A stretch of 64,000 nucleotides of DNA from Pteria penguin (GCA_035048485.1 CM068587.1:32845001-32909000), one strand, 5' to 3'; counted from the first letter of the stretch, positions 24,301 to 35,812 are shown. Program-made: numbers and translations. Notes: generated by a model from the sequence alone, not told the origin.

Positions 24301-27300
24301 GGTCGAAATTAACTTTTTTCACCTCTGGCTTTTTTTTGACTTGTGGATTAAAAATCTACAAGCTAAACTGAAAATCTACAAGCTAAAATTAAGAACACTT
24401 GACATTTATTAACTTTTGTAACTTAACTGTTTTACGTATGTTCAAAATCAAAGTTTATATTGATTTGTCCAATGGGCAAATCAATAACAAGCACAGAGTG
24501 AGACAGGAATCATTCATAATCATTGATGGGGGCCATACGGACCAATGTTAGGTCTTTTAACCCGCATGCCACAGACCCACCTTCTGTTTACAACTGGCCT
24601 TGGTTCAAAATCTTAAAGTGCTTTGATTTGCATGTGAATTCTCAAAGTTGGATTGGTCATGTGACCCAATACATGTCAATTTTGTTGGGAGATAAGTCTC
24701 AGGATATATTGTCGCTTTATACGAAGAATGTGATATTTTGATATCTCATTATTTCAAACTGCTATCATATCACATTTAAAGAAGACAAGGGATCATTCTT
24801 CATAAGATTCTTCAATGAATTTTGGCAGTATTTTGACTGAGTCATACAGCTCTTGTGTTCAAAACATGATTCAGGAAATTTGCATTAATATGGTCTATGA
24901 TAAACAACAAGTTTATGCCCCAAGTCATCCATGGAATGTTTTGAGGATTATCTTCATATAGATCTTAGTGTGGTTATCACATTGACTTCCAGAATACGCA
25001 TAAGAATGTCAATGCTGCCTCTCCATTTAAAGAGGTTATCATTTTTCAACTCAATCGCAATGCCGAAGACGTGACTTTTGGAAAGTCATAATAACACTTT
25101 TAAAAAGGGTTAACAGTGAATGCAGTTTTAAAACTTTTGTTTGACAATGATCATGATTATATAAAACAAGTGAAACAATTGTGGTATACACTGTACAGAT
25201 TGTTTTAGCAGCTCGCTATTGTTTTCCAGTGCCAATATTCTTAACTCGCATTTTTCGATTTCCTCTCACATTTCGCGAGTATTTCCAGCTCACTTCAACC
25301 CCTGATGTTGTCAGCTAGTGTCTAGTGGTAGAGTAAATGCTGTCAGCTAGTGTTTAGTGGTAGATTAAATGCTGGCAGCCAGTGAAAAGTGGTGATTAAG
25401 GGCTGGCAGCCAGTGTTTAGCAGTGAATGAAAGGCTGGCAGCCAGTGTTAAATAGTGGTGTAAATCCAGACGTTTATTTCACTGAACCGCTTGAGGCCAG
25501 TGTTATGTGGTGGAGTATATAGTACCAGCAAGTGTTTATCTAAGAAGTTAACACTGGCAGCAAGTGCTTAGAGGTGGAGTAAATACTGGTAACAAGTGTT
25601 TAATGGCAAGTTCTCAAGCAAACACTGATGGCTAATGTTTAGTGGTTGAGTTATCTCTGGTGGCAAGTGTTAAGCATTGGAAGAAACCATAGTACTCTGA
25701 CAATGCTTTATTCATTGCTTGTTTTATTTCACATTTAATATATTGAAGGTAATAGTTAAATGAGGAAAAGTTCCAGACTTCTGGCCATTTACACACCTAG
25801 ACCTTACTATTTGCCTTAACTGATATGTTTATTCAACTGAAATAAAAAGCAACACTGAATTTCACAGCCATGTTGAGTCACTCTGCCACTTATTCAAATA
25901 TGTATGGTTTGTAAATTCTTTTAAATATTATTAACAATCTTCATTCAAATAATAATAAGAACAACACTCTGTCATAGTGTTCTTCTTATTATTATTATAA
26001 CGATTGTGCTTCCCTGTGCTTCCCTCTGGAAGTCTAAGAGAGAATTTTTATCTTCATTCATTTAAAAGATAAAGTATCAAAGGATTTACAGGGTGAGGCA
26101 TGAAAAATGAACATCAAGTATCATATTATGTTAATAACCTGCAGAGTCTAGAAGTTTCAGAAAATTCTCTCCCCTTGATGTTGGACCTATATGAGGATCT
26201 TCATCAGGGGTTTCTTCATATCTGTCCCAATTGCTTACAATTTGACGGCGTCGATGTGAACGTCTCTGACCATGGATTTCATCCTTAGATGCACCTTCAG
26301 GTACCTGTATTAAACATGATGAAAATAGAAATCAATAGAATTTTCTGTATATTTCATCATACAATTATGTTATAATTGATAGAAAAAAACAACTTTGTCC
26401 CACAGCATTATAATAAACCCGAGAGTTTAAATTAAATTTAAAAAATCAAAGGAGTTACACCATATGATGTCATTTATTAGAAAATGGGCTATTCACAACA
26501 TTACAGCCATGAACTACAGTACTGCATTGAAGTGTACTAATTGTAATATCTAAGAATTTACTACGAAAAGTGTTTGTCTGTTTCATACAACTTTGTTGTT
26601 CTAATTCAACTAAAAAATATTTCACTTTCGCAAAAAAAAAAAAATAAAATCAAAGTTTTGCTTCCTACAAAATAGTAAATAGAGTAGATAGCTCAGATCA
26701 CTCTGATGCATTCAATTTGATGATCAATGCAAGCACTCTGAAGAATAAGTTTGTCTAGTATCCTCTGGGTCCAAAGCCTGCTCACCCTGGATCAATCTCT
26801 TCATGGATCTGGTCAACAACACTAGACTTTGCAAGGAACTTTGAGTAGTACATTACTACTATGTTTTATCAAAATCTGTCAATTAGTTCTAAAGGAAAAG
26901 TTCATCAGAGCTCATTATTACACACTTAAAGTACATCTACCCCTCCTTTTTTATCTTGAAAAAAATTAAAGACCTTTCTAGAAATTATTTTCATAATCAA
27001 GTTCTCTCCAGTTACATTACTTACATAAAATTAGTTAAAATACACATGATCAATGCACCAGAAGCAACTTACAAGGAAAAATATAATAAATTAAATTATT
27101 AAGCCAGTGTGGCTCAATGGATGAGGCTCTCAGCTCATGGCCAAAATGTCTCAAGTTCAACTCCTGCAGTGGGCACACCCGTGTTCTGTGTTTTGGATGA
27201 GACAGCATAAAGAACTGAGGTCCTGTGTCACAGTAGGTGTGGTAGGTGTAACATTCCTATAATATCCCTCATTGCTTCAGGTGGGTTCATTACAAAGGTA

Positions 27301-30300
27301 AAAATTTCTATACAATGCATCAGACAGATGCTATAATTATATAATGTGAAATAACATGGAGTGATGTAAAACAAAAATCAATCAATCTAAGACATTGCTT
27401 AGAGATGACAAAAATAATTAAACCCAAAAACACAGAAGAAACAAGCTGTGTATGACACTTATGCCTCCAGCCGCAACAAAGTCCAAAAATTTACTTTTAG
27501 CATGAAGGTCATTGTCAACGTCAAAAGGTCATCAACCTTGGTGTCATTTGAAAAGGCTTTATTAGTTGAGTACACATATCAAATATGAAGCCTCTATTCC
27601 TCACAGTTCAAAAGTTAAAGCTGAAGTTAACAGACAACAAACAGACAAACAAACAAAACAAACAAAGAAACACACAGACAAAAACAATATGCCCCAATCT
27701 ATCGATCCAGGGCATAAAAAAAAGAATGGGACCAAAACCATCAGCACTTCTTAGGAAACCCTTCTAGATAGCTCTGATGCATTCAATTTGATGATCCATG
27801 TAGCCGATCTCAAGATGGATTTTGTCAAAGGAAGGTCCCAGTGGGGACCTATGTTGCTCCATCCTTGATCGATCCTTTGAAGGATCTGGTCAAAAACAGC
27901 AACATTTGTAGGGAACTTTAAATAATATATATTCACCAAGCATTATCAATATTTTTTCAACTGGCTCTTTTAAAAGAAGTCCATCAAAACTCATTTATGT
28001 ATTGATATTGATTATGTACATGTATTAATATTTCAGGTATGTGATCTTCGTCTTGGCGTCTCGTTCCATTCTCTTCATATATTGGCATGCCGAAATTCTC
28101 CCACATGGCAGATTTACAGTTTGTGGGAGAAACCAATTTGACCCAGCATTCACACATGTTTTACAGTTTCACTTTCAATTCTCCGAAAAGCGAACCCAAA
28201 CCGAATTGCTAGTAAAAAGAATTCGTATTTCTCTGGAAGCATGTATCGATACAACTACTAATATCCTAATAGCATGAGTTAAAATATCACGATGCATCAG
28301 CCCATTGCTAGAATGTCACACTTGACTTTTGCTACGGGAACCTAGAGATACAGGTGACAAACCGGTTTAATACCTGTCACAAAATATGACAAAATTTTAC
28401 TAATCTCACTTAGTACTATAAGCTACAACTCATGAAAACATGAAGACACAGCCATATCAATAATGTAAGTTTAACAGATCTTTGCTAAACAGTCATTTAT
28501 TAAAAAAAAAACCCACTCCCGTAATGATTGATGAAATTCACGCAGAGTAGCGTATTGTCTCCTTATACCACCATTTTGTTTTGGAATCGCAGGAAATCCG
28601 CTGGGGGGGGGGGGGGGGGGGAAAGTGGCCAATTGGACATACTGCAATGCGAATTTTCTTTAGCTGCCCGGATCGCCATTTTCTTTTTCCTTCTTTACAT
28701 AGGAGGGAGTAAAATAGTTCATATCACGTTAACAGTGTATATAAGATCAAACATAATTTTGTTTTTTGCTATTTACCATCAGCAGAATTTTTAAATAAAC
28801 ACAACATTGTTATATATTTACTGCCTATGAGTATGAATGACAATGACAGACGCTGGTGCTTCCCCTGGTGTGATAATGCTGATTAGTTATACAAACAGTA
28901 GTAAAGGCCGGTGCATTGATTGCTTATATCAACAACACATAAATGGCAACAAACAATGTTAAAAGATTAAATATATAAAGAGAAATAAAGGTCTAGAAAA
29001 CATGCAGGAAATGAAGATGTCTCAATAAAAATTTTTCTTTAAGAATTATTTTTATAATGATTAATGATACAAGTTTGTCTCGATTTTGTTAGAAAGAAAA
29101 AGGAGAATATTATTTCTACACATCGATAAAATTAACATAAAAGATAAAAGAAGAAAAATGTAATAGGTGACTGTGGAATTTGAACAGAAGTGCGTTGGCA
29201 GGAAAAGACCAACTGCGCTATACGTCCCCGGGCGATATCTGGTTAAAATCGGTGTATTGTTGAGCGCGGTCACCTAATTAGCATAACAAAGGGACGTGCA
29301 TCATATTCCGGACGAAGCGGCGAGTTTCCGGTCTCTGTGTATATATGTCTCTGTTTAAATGAGGCATAAATGAGGAATTTATCAATTAGTTTTAGTGTTG
29401 GGACTTAAGATATTAATAAATCAGTGAGTAATACTTACCTTATATCTTTGGTTTACGATCCATAAAATCTCAAGATTTGGCTATATATAGCAGTCTGACG
29501 GTAGGGCATAACAACAAATGATAAAAATGTCCTTCAACAGGGTTCGTCAGATTTGTCAGACAAATCATCCTCATGCAGTAGTTTATATTTTGACTTTCAT
29601 GCTGATAGTCATTTAATACCAAACAGACCATTTGCCTTCATGCTGACTGTATTGTTGAAAAAGCAAAACCATGGTATTATCCAGTTTCATTCTTCTCTTT
29701 TATTTTCCATGCAAGCCTTCAATTACTATTTATATACATGTAAAGGCTTGCATGAAAAATAAAAGAGAAGAGCGAAACTGGAAAACTGGAAAAAAAGGGG
29801 GGATAGACATATTGTCTGAATATGGTATAACTAAAAGCGATATTTTCTAATCATTTAACTTTAAGCTAAAGGACGAAAATAGAGATTAGAATGATTACTG
29901 ATGTCTCATTGACATTGTTGCAAACCCCGTCGGGGGTTTGCATATTACGTTGATGTCTAATCTGGAAATGCGCATGTGCGACATGATTATGCTGCATGCT
30001 GGGAAAACATAGCCTCCAAAAAGTGGTTGCTTTACTTTACGAGGTCAGACAGTATAAGTTTTGTATTGTCCATGACATCGATATTTCTAATGCACTTAAA
30101 AGGAAAAGGAATGAAGAAGAATACCCTTGCTTTCAAAGGCAATGCTCATTACTAAATCAATGTTACAGACAAGCGTTCCAAACTAATAGTATTTACCGTA
30201 CTTTCAAACGCAGAGAGGAGTATATGAGGATACAGCTTTTAATATGATAGACATTATGACTTGGGGGTGATTTTCTTTATTGAATGCATATAAATGATAA

Positions 30301-31190
30301 ATAAATCTTACATGCAATGTATTCTAACAATAAAAAGTACTTTAAAATACTTATTTTTAGATAAGTTAGTGGATGCCACATAAACATGTATAAATATGAA
30401 GAATATTCATATTTTGGAAATCAACATTCGTGTAACCTTTCCCACGGCAGCAGTGGTATAATCCAACAGAATTTTCCCGCGTAATACTAATTAGATGTTC
30501 GTACCTTATAGCGTATGTACATTATCTAGCTATAGACAATCTCGAAAAGTTCCGAGTAAAGTTAAATGAAGGCGGAGTATCAAGGATTTCTAGCAGTTTA
30601 ATTGGTGGAGCAATTACTGCACAGTTTGTAACATTCTTTGTACTTATGCAAACTTCCGCAGCGATTATTTGGGCACAAGAGGCCTCGACGGGGAGTTTGT
30701 GTTCTTTAGTTGTTGAAGTTGGTGGAGCAAGTACTGCGTAGTTTGTATGATTTCTTCCATGTCTAACTGTACTTAGGGTGTTCGAAATGCCTAAAAGGTG
30801 ACATCCCGACGAATATGGTCAGCTTTCCCAACCCAAGTCTTAACATAAATAAACATTAGAAAGGAGGTAGTAACTATTATTTAGACAACAACCTAGCTAA
30901 CATCATACAAAAGGGTCTTCATTTTAAACTGACCCACAAGTACCATTTTCCTCGCAATTAAAAATGCTACAGGGTTTGCATTCTAAGCTTTTTTAAAAGC
31001 TAAGCTTGTTATAAATTAACAGTGTATAATGTACCAATTCTCCACTTTCTGTTTCAACTTCACTTTCTCTGATGCTGTTGGCATGTAACGAGGCAGATTT
31101 AGTTTTTAAATCCTTGTTATCCTTGTCGACCATCCCATGTTTCTTTTTGTACTGGTTACTCTTTTTCTTTTTATGCTGATCAGGTCGCAT
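18314..31190 (-). CDS. AVEN: Cell death regulator Aven homologue, six exons
   Basis: Six exons on the - strand join with consistent phases: 31190-31035, 26304-26139, 24210-24047, 22486-22108, 20449-20393 and 18378-18314 (stop TAA at 18314-18316). They give 328 residues; human AVEN has 362. All introns have GT-AG ends. Diagnostic matches to Aven are RRRQIVSNWDRYEE in exon 2 (human KRKIVSNWDRY), SSQFRFKDEDNWEE followed by CLPLYERL in exon 3 (human SQFRF...W, LPLCLRL), DLDFLLSLDTPSS in exon 4 (human ELDLLLNLDAP) and the C-terminus LEDWLDSILD in exon 6 (human LEDWLDSMIS). In vertebrates Aven binds Bcl-xL and Apaf-1, restrains apoptosis, influences ATM signalling and binds RNA through an RGG-rich N-terminus. 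Here the N-terminus is lysine-rich (HKKKKSNQYKKKHG) without RGG repeats, then acidic. The ATG at 31190 is inferred, since the frame stays open upstream to a TTG at 31265. The donor of exon 1 (TTG|GTACAT) is weak, so the exon 1-2 junction is the least certain. Confidence 0.9.
18640..19290 (+). repeat. 41-bp minisatellite derived from the SINE body, about 16 units
   Basis: The unit contains GGATCTTATACCTACACTAT followed by GGACCCACCCAAAGCAGTGAG (41 bp), repeated with few changes. The core GGACCCACCC[AG]AAGCAGTGAGGGATCTT is the complement of the SINE body (AAGATCCCTCACTGCTTCGGGTGGGTCC), so a SINE segment has been amplified in tandem. Because 41 is not a multiple of 3, all three frames stay open, giving a spurious 159-residue frame at 18541-19020. 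It lies in the last intron of AVEN. Confidence 0.93.
20655..21125 (+). repeat. Interspersed repeat with internal 'GACCTTTGACC' units
   Basis: It starts TTTATGCCCCTGGAATCAAAC and contains three loosely repeated blocks with AACTTTTGAA[TC], [GA]TAGGGCTTTCA and TGACCTTG. The same layout appears at 61130-61640 and in shorter form at 15770-15900. It is a common type of non-coding dispersed repeat in molluscs; family assignment needs a repeat library. Confidence 0.6.
21719..22055 (+). repeat. 43-bp minisatellite, seven units plus a degenerate end
   Basis: The unit is GCACCTGTTCCAATCACATA followed by AATAATTTGGTCCAATGACCTAA. Seven copies start near 21719, 21762, 21805, 21848, 21891, 21934 and 21977, with a decayed copy beyond. 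The array ends about 50 bp from the donor side of AVEN exon 4. Confidence 0.95.
24297..25304. mobile_element. Candidate 1-kb non-autonomous DNA transposon splitting a minisatellite
   Basis: The ends CAGGGGTCGAAATTAACT and (complement of the right end) CAGGGGTTGAAGTGAGCT are imperfect terminal inverted repeats beginning CAG, as in hAT-type elements. The left flank GGAGTAAATGCT and right flank ATGTTGTCAGCTAGTG are two parts of one 32-bp minisatellite motif, so the array was interrupted. A possible short duplication is ATGCT/ATGTT. No transposase frame is present inside. It lies in AVEN intron 3, upstream of exon 3. Confidence 0.5.
25305..25680 (+). repeat. Imperfect ~32-bp minisatellite
   Basis: Units such as CTGTCAGCTAGTGTCTAGTG + GTAGAGTAAATG recur about ten times with growing divergence. 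A detached unit lies at 24262-24296 on the other side of the 1-kb insertion. Confidence 0.8.
25951..25993. repeat. Short inverted repeat (hairpin)
   Basis: AATAATAAGAACAACACT and AGTGTTCTTCTTATTATT are complementary over 18 bp with one mismatch, separated by 7 bp. It lies about 145 bp on the donor side of AVEN exon 2. Confidence 0.75.
27099..27392 (+). mobile_element. tRNA-derived SINE, 'GATGAGG' head subtype
   Basis: Starts AAGCCAGTGTGGCTCAATGGATGAGG (A-box-like GTGGCTCAATGG) with AAGTTCAACTCC as a decayed B-box. The shared body (ATCCCTCATTGCTTCAGGTGGGTTC) is diverged, and it ends AATCAATCAATC. It lies in AVEN intron 1 on the strand opposite to AVEN. Confidence 0.85.
27440..27725 (+). repeat. 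Interspersed repeat ending '...CAATATGCCCC...GGGCATAAA'
   Basis: Same order of landmarks as 16600-16880 and 44440-44660: AACAAAGTCCAAAAA, CGTCAAAAGGTCATC, CTTGGTGTCATTTGAAAAGG, then (ACAGACAA)n and CAATATGCCCC. Non-coding. Confidence 0.65.
28602..28621. repeat. Poly-G run
   Basis: About 19 consecutive G on the + strand inside AVEN intron 1. It is a candidate assembly-fragile or G-quadruplex site. Confidence 0.9.
29168..29232 (-). pseudogene. Degenerate tRNA-like sequence
   Basis: The complement reads TATAGCGCAGTTGGT (A-box-like) and about 25 bp later GTTCAAATTCC (B-box-like). The acceptor-stem ends GGGGACG and AGTCACCT do not pair, so it is not a working tRNA gene. It could be a tRNA relic or the head of a lost SINE. 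Confidence 0.45.
29681..29781. repeat. 39-bp inverted repeat with 23-bp loop
   Basis: Arms 29681-29719 (CCAGTTTCATTCTTCTC...) and 29743-29781 are complementary at about 36 of 39 positions. This is a strong foldback inside AVEN intron 1. Confidence 0.9.
29996..30247 (+). other. Unrecognised 83-residue open frame
   Basis: ATG-initiated frame with an Arg/Lys- and Gln-rich composition (e.g. ALKRKRNEEEYPCFQRQCSL), opposite AVEN intron 1. A TGCGCATGTGCG motif, like an NRF-1 site, lies at about 29968. No family is recognised, and it may be chance or a transposon remnant. Confidence 0.25.
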
Positions 31191-31330
31191 TGTTGAATGC
31201 AAAATGTATGGCAATCTTGCAGTTCTTGAAGTGAAAGTGAAAGTCTTTTTAAACATCCAAACCAAAACGGTTTTGTAATATTTTCACAAATTTCCGGATG
31301 CTTGGCCTATTTCAGACTTGTTTTTGGTAC

Positions 31331-31412
31331 AATCTAATTAAAATACAGATCTTGTTCTCTCGTGGAGAAACGTTTCTCCACGAGAGAACAAGATCTGTAT
31401 TTTAGTTAGATT
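31331..31412. mobile_element. 82-bp near-perfect palindrome with 10-bp flanking repeats (foldback mini-element)
   Basis: Arms 31331-31370 and 31373-31412 are complementary over 40 bp with one mismatch, around a central CG (local centre GAGAAACGTTTCTC). The identical decamer TTTTTGGTAC lies at 31321-31330 and 31415-31424, like a target-site duplication. It sits about 140 bp upstream of the inferred AVEN start codon. Confidence 0.85.
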
Positions 31413-32359
31413 GATTTTTGGTACTATCATATTGATGAAGGCCAAGTGCATGAAAAAATTGCGAAATGTGCATGACTTCCCTATTGAAGATTTTACTAGT
31501 TCTGGGTACTTTAAAAGAATGATATATCTGCACTGCCAATGACTATCATTTGAAAATTACAATTCAGTTTAATTTATAGCATAAAGATCTACAGTACAAT
31601 ACATGTGTTCTGTTATGCTTATTTTTTGGCAAAAGTGGGGTGGTGTTGTGTTGTGTTGAAGAACCGAATCATATCCCCAAAATACCGTGGCCGATATAGT
31701 CTTTACAAGTATGTGTTACTTGGTAATTTGATGATACGTATAAAGTAATATTTTGAAGTCAAACCATAAATACCATATTTGCTACTACTTCCAACACTTT
31801 TGATTCATTAGCAGTAATTATATATAAGGAAACAAACGGTAGGGAAAGAAATTATAATAGGAATATAGCACTTATAAATGAAAATTTGTGGACATAATGT
31901 ATGGGTTTGAATATATGTGTATTTGTGTAAATATGGAATTTTTCTATTAAGTATATAAAAACAAACTAGTAAGGCGTGCAGAAATCCCGAGTCGGACGCA
32001 AAGCATTTTCCGTAATACCTGCATTCACGTACTGGTTTGCATATGTTGTCAAGATATACACAGTGGAATATTCAATATCCTACGTACACTACAGCATTTC
32101 AAGAAGCGCTGCAAGAAGGGATTCCCCGAACTACAGTGATGTCTACATTGGTTTATGTACATTAGAAATACTGAATAAATAAGACTTTAGTACTTGATAA
32201 TATCGACCATCATCAACGAAACCACAGTAACATACAGACGGTTTCGTTACCAGTTCATGCGTCAGCTCCAGAACGGAACCAACGAGCAACCTGATATATA
32301 CCATTCCAGTGACATATATACATACCATTCACATTGATGGGGTTGAACTAACTACCAAT

Positions 32360-32475
32360 TATAATTACGACCCCCCCCCCAAAAAAAAACCCCCAAAAAA
32401 CAAAAAACTAACAAACAAAAAACAAAACAACCCCCCCAATACAAAACAAACAAACAACACACACACAAAACATGT
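32360..32475. repeat. C/A low-complexity tract
   Basis: Alternating runs of C and A (CCCCCCCCCCAAAAAAAAAC, then CAAACAAACAACACACACAC). No coding or structural role is apparent. Confidence 0.85.
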
Positions 32476-32679
32476 ACATCATACATAAGAAAGATAGAGT
32501 ACACTACGTAAATGGAGGTATCTTTATCGCCGTCTATAATAAGCTCCTATGCTCAGTAATGGTGGAAATGACGGAGAAATGGTTTGGGATCTGATACGAA
32601 AATGTGGAAGAAAAGATCTGCGGATGTATGCGTTAGAACATTCCCAAAACATCAATTGACTTGACAGAATTTGAAACAT

Positions 32680-33345
32680 CAACCCAGCTTGCATGTAGTT
32701 CAAACTCCCAATTATTGATTAGAGGTGATTTTAAATGATTTACCAGGTTGGTTCGAAAAAGGAAAAAAAAAATTACAAAAACTTTGAAATGCGAAACACA
32801 TGAAAAATGCATTACCATATGGCGTAAATACTTGATGGTAACGGACTCATTCAAATGGTCGAAACACCTCCCAGATAGAAAGCTACGTAAATCTATATGT
32901 GTCGCTAAAATAAAGAATAAGATACAGCTAATAGACACAGCTCTACAACTAATCTACAACGAAAGATACTGATGCCATTAGGAACACCCAGTACAAAGAA
33001 AAGTTCTACTATATAAGAAGACAAATTAGAGGATCGTGGGTGCAGAAACCAACGTTTCGTGTGAAAACATCAAGCAGGAGAAGACAAACCATATTGAAGA
33101 TATCAGGAGATATAAGGAGCTGTTTTATGAAGTGCAAAACATTCGAGGAGAGAATATTGGTGACATTCTTACCCAGGAGAGGAAGAAAATACCAATAATT
33201 ATAATTGTGAATTTTTGACTTATATCAAACACAAAAAGAATGAAAAAGGAGGAGCCTCACCATTAAAATCACATGGGAAAGTGGAAGAAGACAATACAAA
33301 ACAGATCAACATACTGAGTGACCCGTTCAAGTTTGTCTTCTAAAC
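32680..33345 (+). mobile_element. Degenerate LINE ORF2 fragment
   Basis: The frame at about 33211-33342 reads FLTYIKHKKNEKGGASPLK, then [20 protein letters not shown], ending at a stop. This matches the linker between endonuclease and reverse transcriptase in RTE/CR1/Jockey-type LINEs ('...W.YIK.K......PLK..DGK...D...KA..LN..F.SVF'). Upstream broken frames (32748-32972) look like the same element. Frames are interrupted and no RT core survives. Confidence 0.5.
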
Positions 33346-33485
33346 ATCACTGCCACGACTAAGCAATACAGCCGTGACAGATACAAGAAATCTACCTACA
33401 GATCATCTAGAGGCAATCATCAACGTAATATCAGCAAGAGTACTAAAGTACTGCAGACAAAACAAGTAATTCCTTTTACGTACGT

Positions 33486-34274
<789 letters not shown>

Positions 34275-34281
34275 CATTTTG

Positions 34282-34455
34282 TTATATTGGGTCAACACAA
34301 TGTTTAAATCACTTGTTTGTTGTATTATCATGCATCATTTACTGAAGAGGCTCATAATGCCGAAACACGTGTAGTAATGGAATAAAATATGTTAAGCTTT
34401 GAAGACAATGTTCTTGTTTTTTGAATATTGAATTTCTTTACGTTGGACATTATCT
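34282..34455 (+). mobile_element. Penelope-like 3' end in inverted orientation, internally deleted
   Basis: It begins TATATTGGGTCAACACAATG (coding for the YIGSTQ segment) and jumps to CATGCATCATTTACTGAAGAGG. It then runs through the same tail as copy 1 in the opposite direction, ending TTTACGTTGGACATTATC next to a second (TA)n tract. Together with 33657-34274 it forms a head-to-head pair. Confidence 0.85.
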
Positions 34456-34468
34456 TTATCATTATTTG

Positions 34469-34574
<106 letters not shown>

Positions 34575-34699
34575 CCTATTCTTATTAAGAGTGGGAATCG
34601 GACATGGAAGTCAATCACTTTAGTGAACCCTTAGTGAAGGTCATGATACAACGCCTTCCTATAGAGAATTTTTCTACCAGGTGTGAACTAAATCTAATG

Positions 34700-35475
34700 A
34701 ATGTAAAGATGATGGATAAATCCAAAGCACAAGTCCAAAAATCATAAAACCAGAGGACATACAAAATCAGTGAAAATGAAAAACAAATGGAAAATAACAA
34801 AATATGTCTACTTGAAGAGCATATATGAACCCCTGTGATGGAGTGAGATCAGGTGCCCGGGGAGAGTGAGCATCTCCTGCTTGCTAGCAACACCCGTCAC
34901 ATATACCCAGTAGAAAGAGTCAGATCGTGTAAATTCCATATGTATTTATATATGGAGAAGTCGAAGTAGGTAACCTTCTAGTATAGAAGGTGTCAAATCT
35001 GTGTAAAATGATCGGAATCGGTCTCAGTCTAGAATATCATTTAAAAGTCTGGATAACGAGATACCATATGGTGTAATAAGAGTCTCGTAACGACCATAGA
35101 ATTTCCTCAGTGACGTTGCTAGTCTAGCACATATATAACCCTGGTTGAGCAGCTTAACTGAAAGTCGCCTAGCCCTCAGAACAAAGTCACTGTAATTTGA
35201 ACATGCTCTGGAATAACGTATTAACTGAGATATGAATACGCCGTATGCGGGCGATGATGGAATGTTGCTACTTATGAAAGGAAAGTTTGTGATAGCGAAA
35301 TTGAAATCGTCACGTTTGTCATAGAGTGAGGTGTTCAATTGACCATTAATGTCGAAAGACAACATAATATCTAAATACGAAGTAGAATTACTACTTTCTG
35401 TGGTTTCATTGACCTCAAGTTCACTTGGATAGATGATGCTAAGGTAATCCGCGAATGAAGGATTATTAAACTATG
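34700..35475 (-). mobile_element. 5'-truncated RT retroelement (family B), copy 1
   Basis: The - strand frame from about 35474 to 35024 reads PSFADYLSIIYPSELEV, continues through SYLDIMLSFDINGQL and LYDKRDDFNF to AYGVFISQLIRYSRAC, and ends RLLNDILD. This is the post-catalytic part of an uncharacterised metazoan RT protein. The 3' UTR (GACCGATTCCGATCATTTTAC... to ...CATCTTTACATT) follows to about 34700. Related 3' ends occur at 40246 and 53218. The shape is typical of 5'-truncated retrocopies. The class is unresolved, and I cannot tell Penelope-related from other non-LTR without an alignment. Confidence 0.7.
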
Positions 35476-35540
35476 GGCAGGACTGGACAATTTCTCCGAC
35501 ATTGAGCTTAGACCTATGCATGGTGCAAATAAAAGGTCAT

Positions 35541-35812
35541 AGCACACTGCATTCCTATAGCTTCTTATTTTATGGGCCGGACAATACGTTATCCGTCGGA
35601 TTTTGCTGCTGAACCACACTATACCCGTCATGAAAATGAAAAAAAGTTTTGCATTCTAATTTTAAGAAGAAGAAGAAGAGCACACTGCATTCCTATAGTT
35701 TCTTATTTTATGGGCCGGACAATACGTTATCCGTCGCATTTTGCTGCTGAACCACACTATACCCCGTCATGAAAATGAAAAAAAGTGCATTCTAATTTTA
35801 AGAAGAAGAGAA
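35541..35812. repeat. 138-bp tandem duplication
   Basis: Two nearly identical units start AGCACACTGCATTCCTATAG at 35541 and 35679, each ending in an AAGAAGAAGA run. The second has small deletions. The unit contains TTATGGGCCGGACAATACG. Confidence 0.92.

Noticed and set aside
26100..26288. + strand 62-residue ORF
   Set aside because: Antisense shadow of AVEN exon 2, whose - strand frame has splice sites and Aven motifs.
28041..28277. + strand 78-residue ORF considered as an exon, and its antisense considered as AVEN exon 1
   Set aside because: No Aven motif and no phase-0 donor; the frame at 31190-31035 fits better.
29380..29545. Good - strand donor (AAG|GTAAGTATT at 29439) as AVEN exon 1
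   Set aside because: The frame that would join exon 2 has a stop just upstream and no ATG; it could at most be a non-coding 5' exon.
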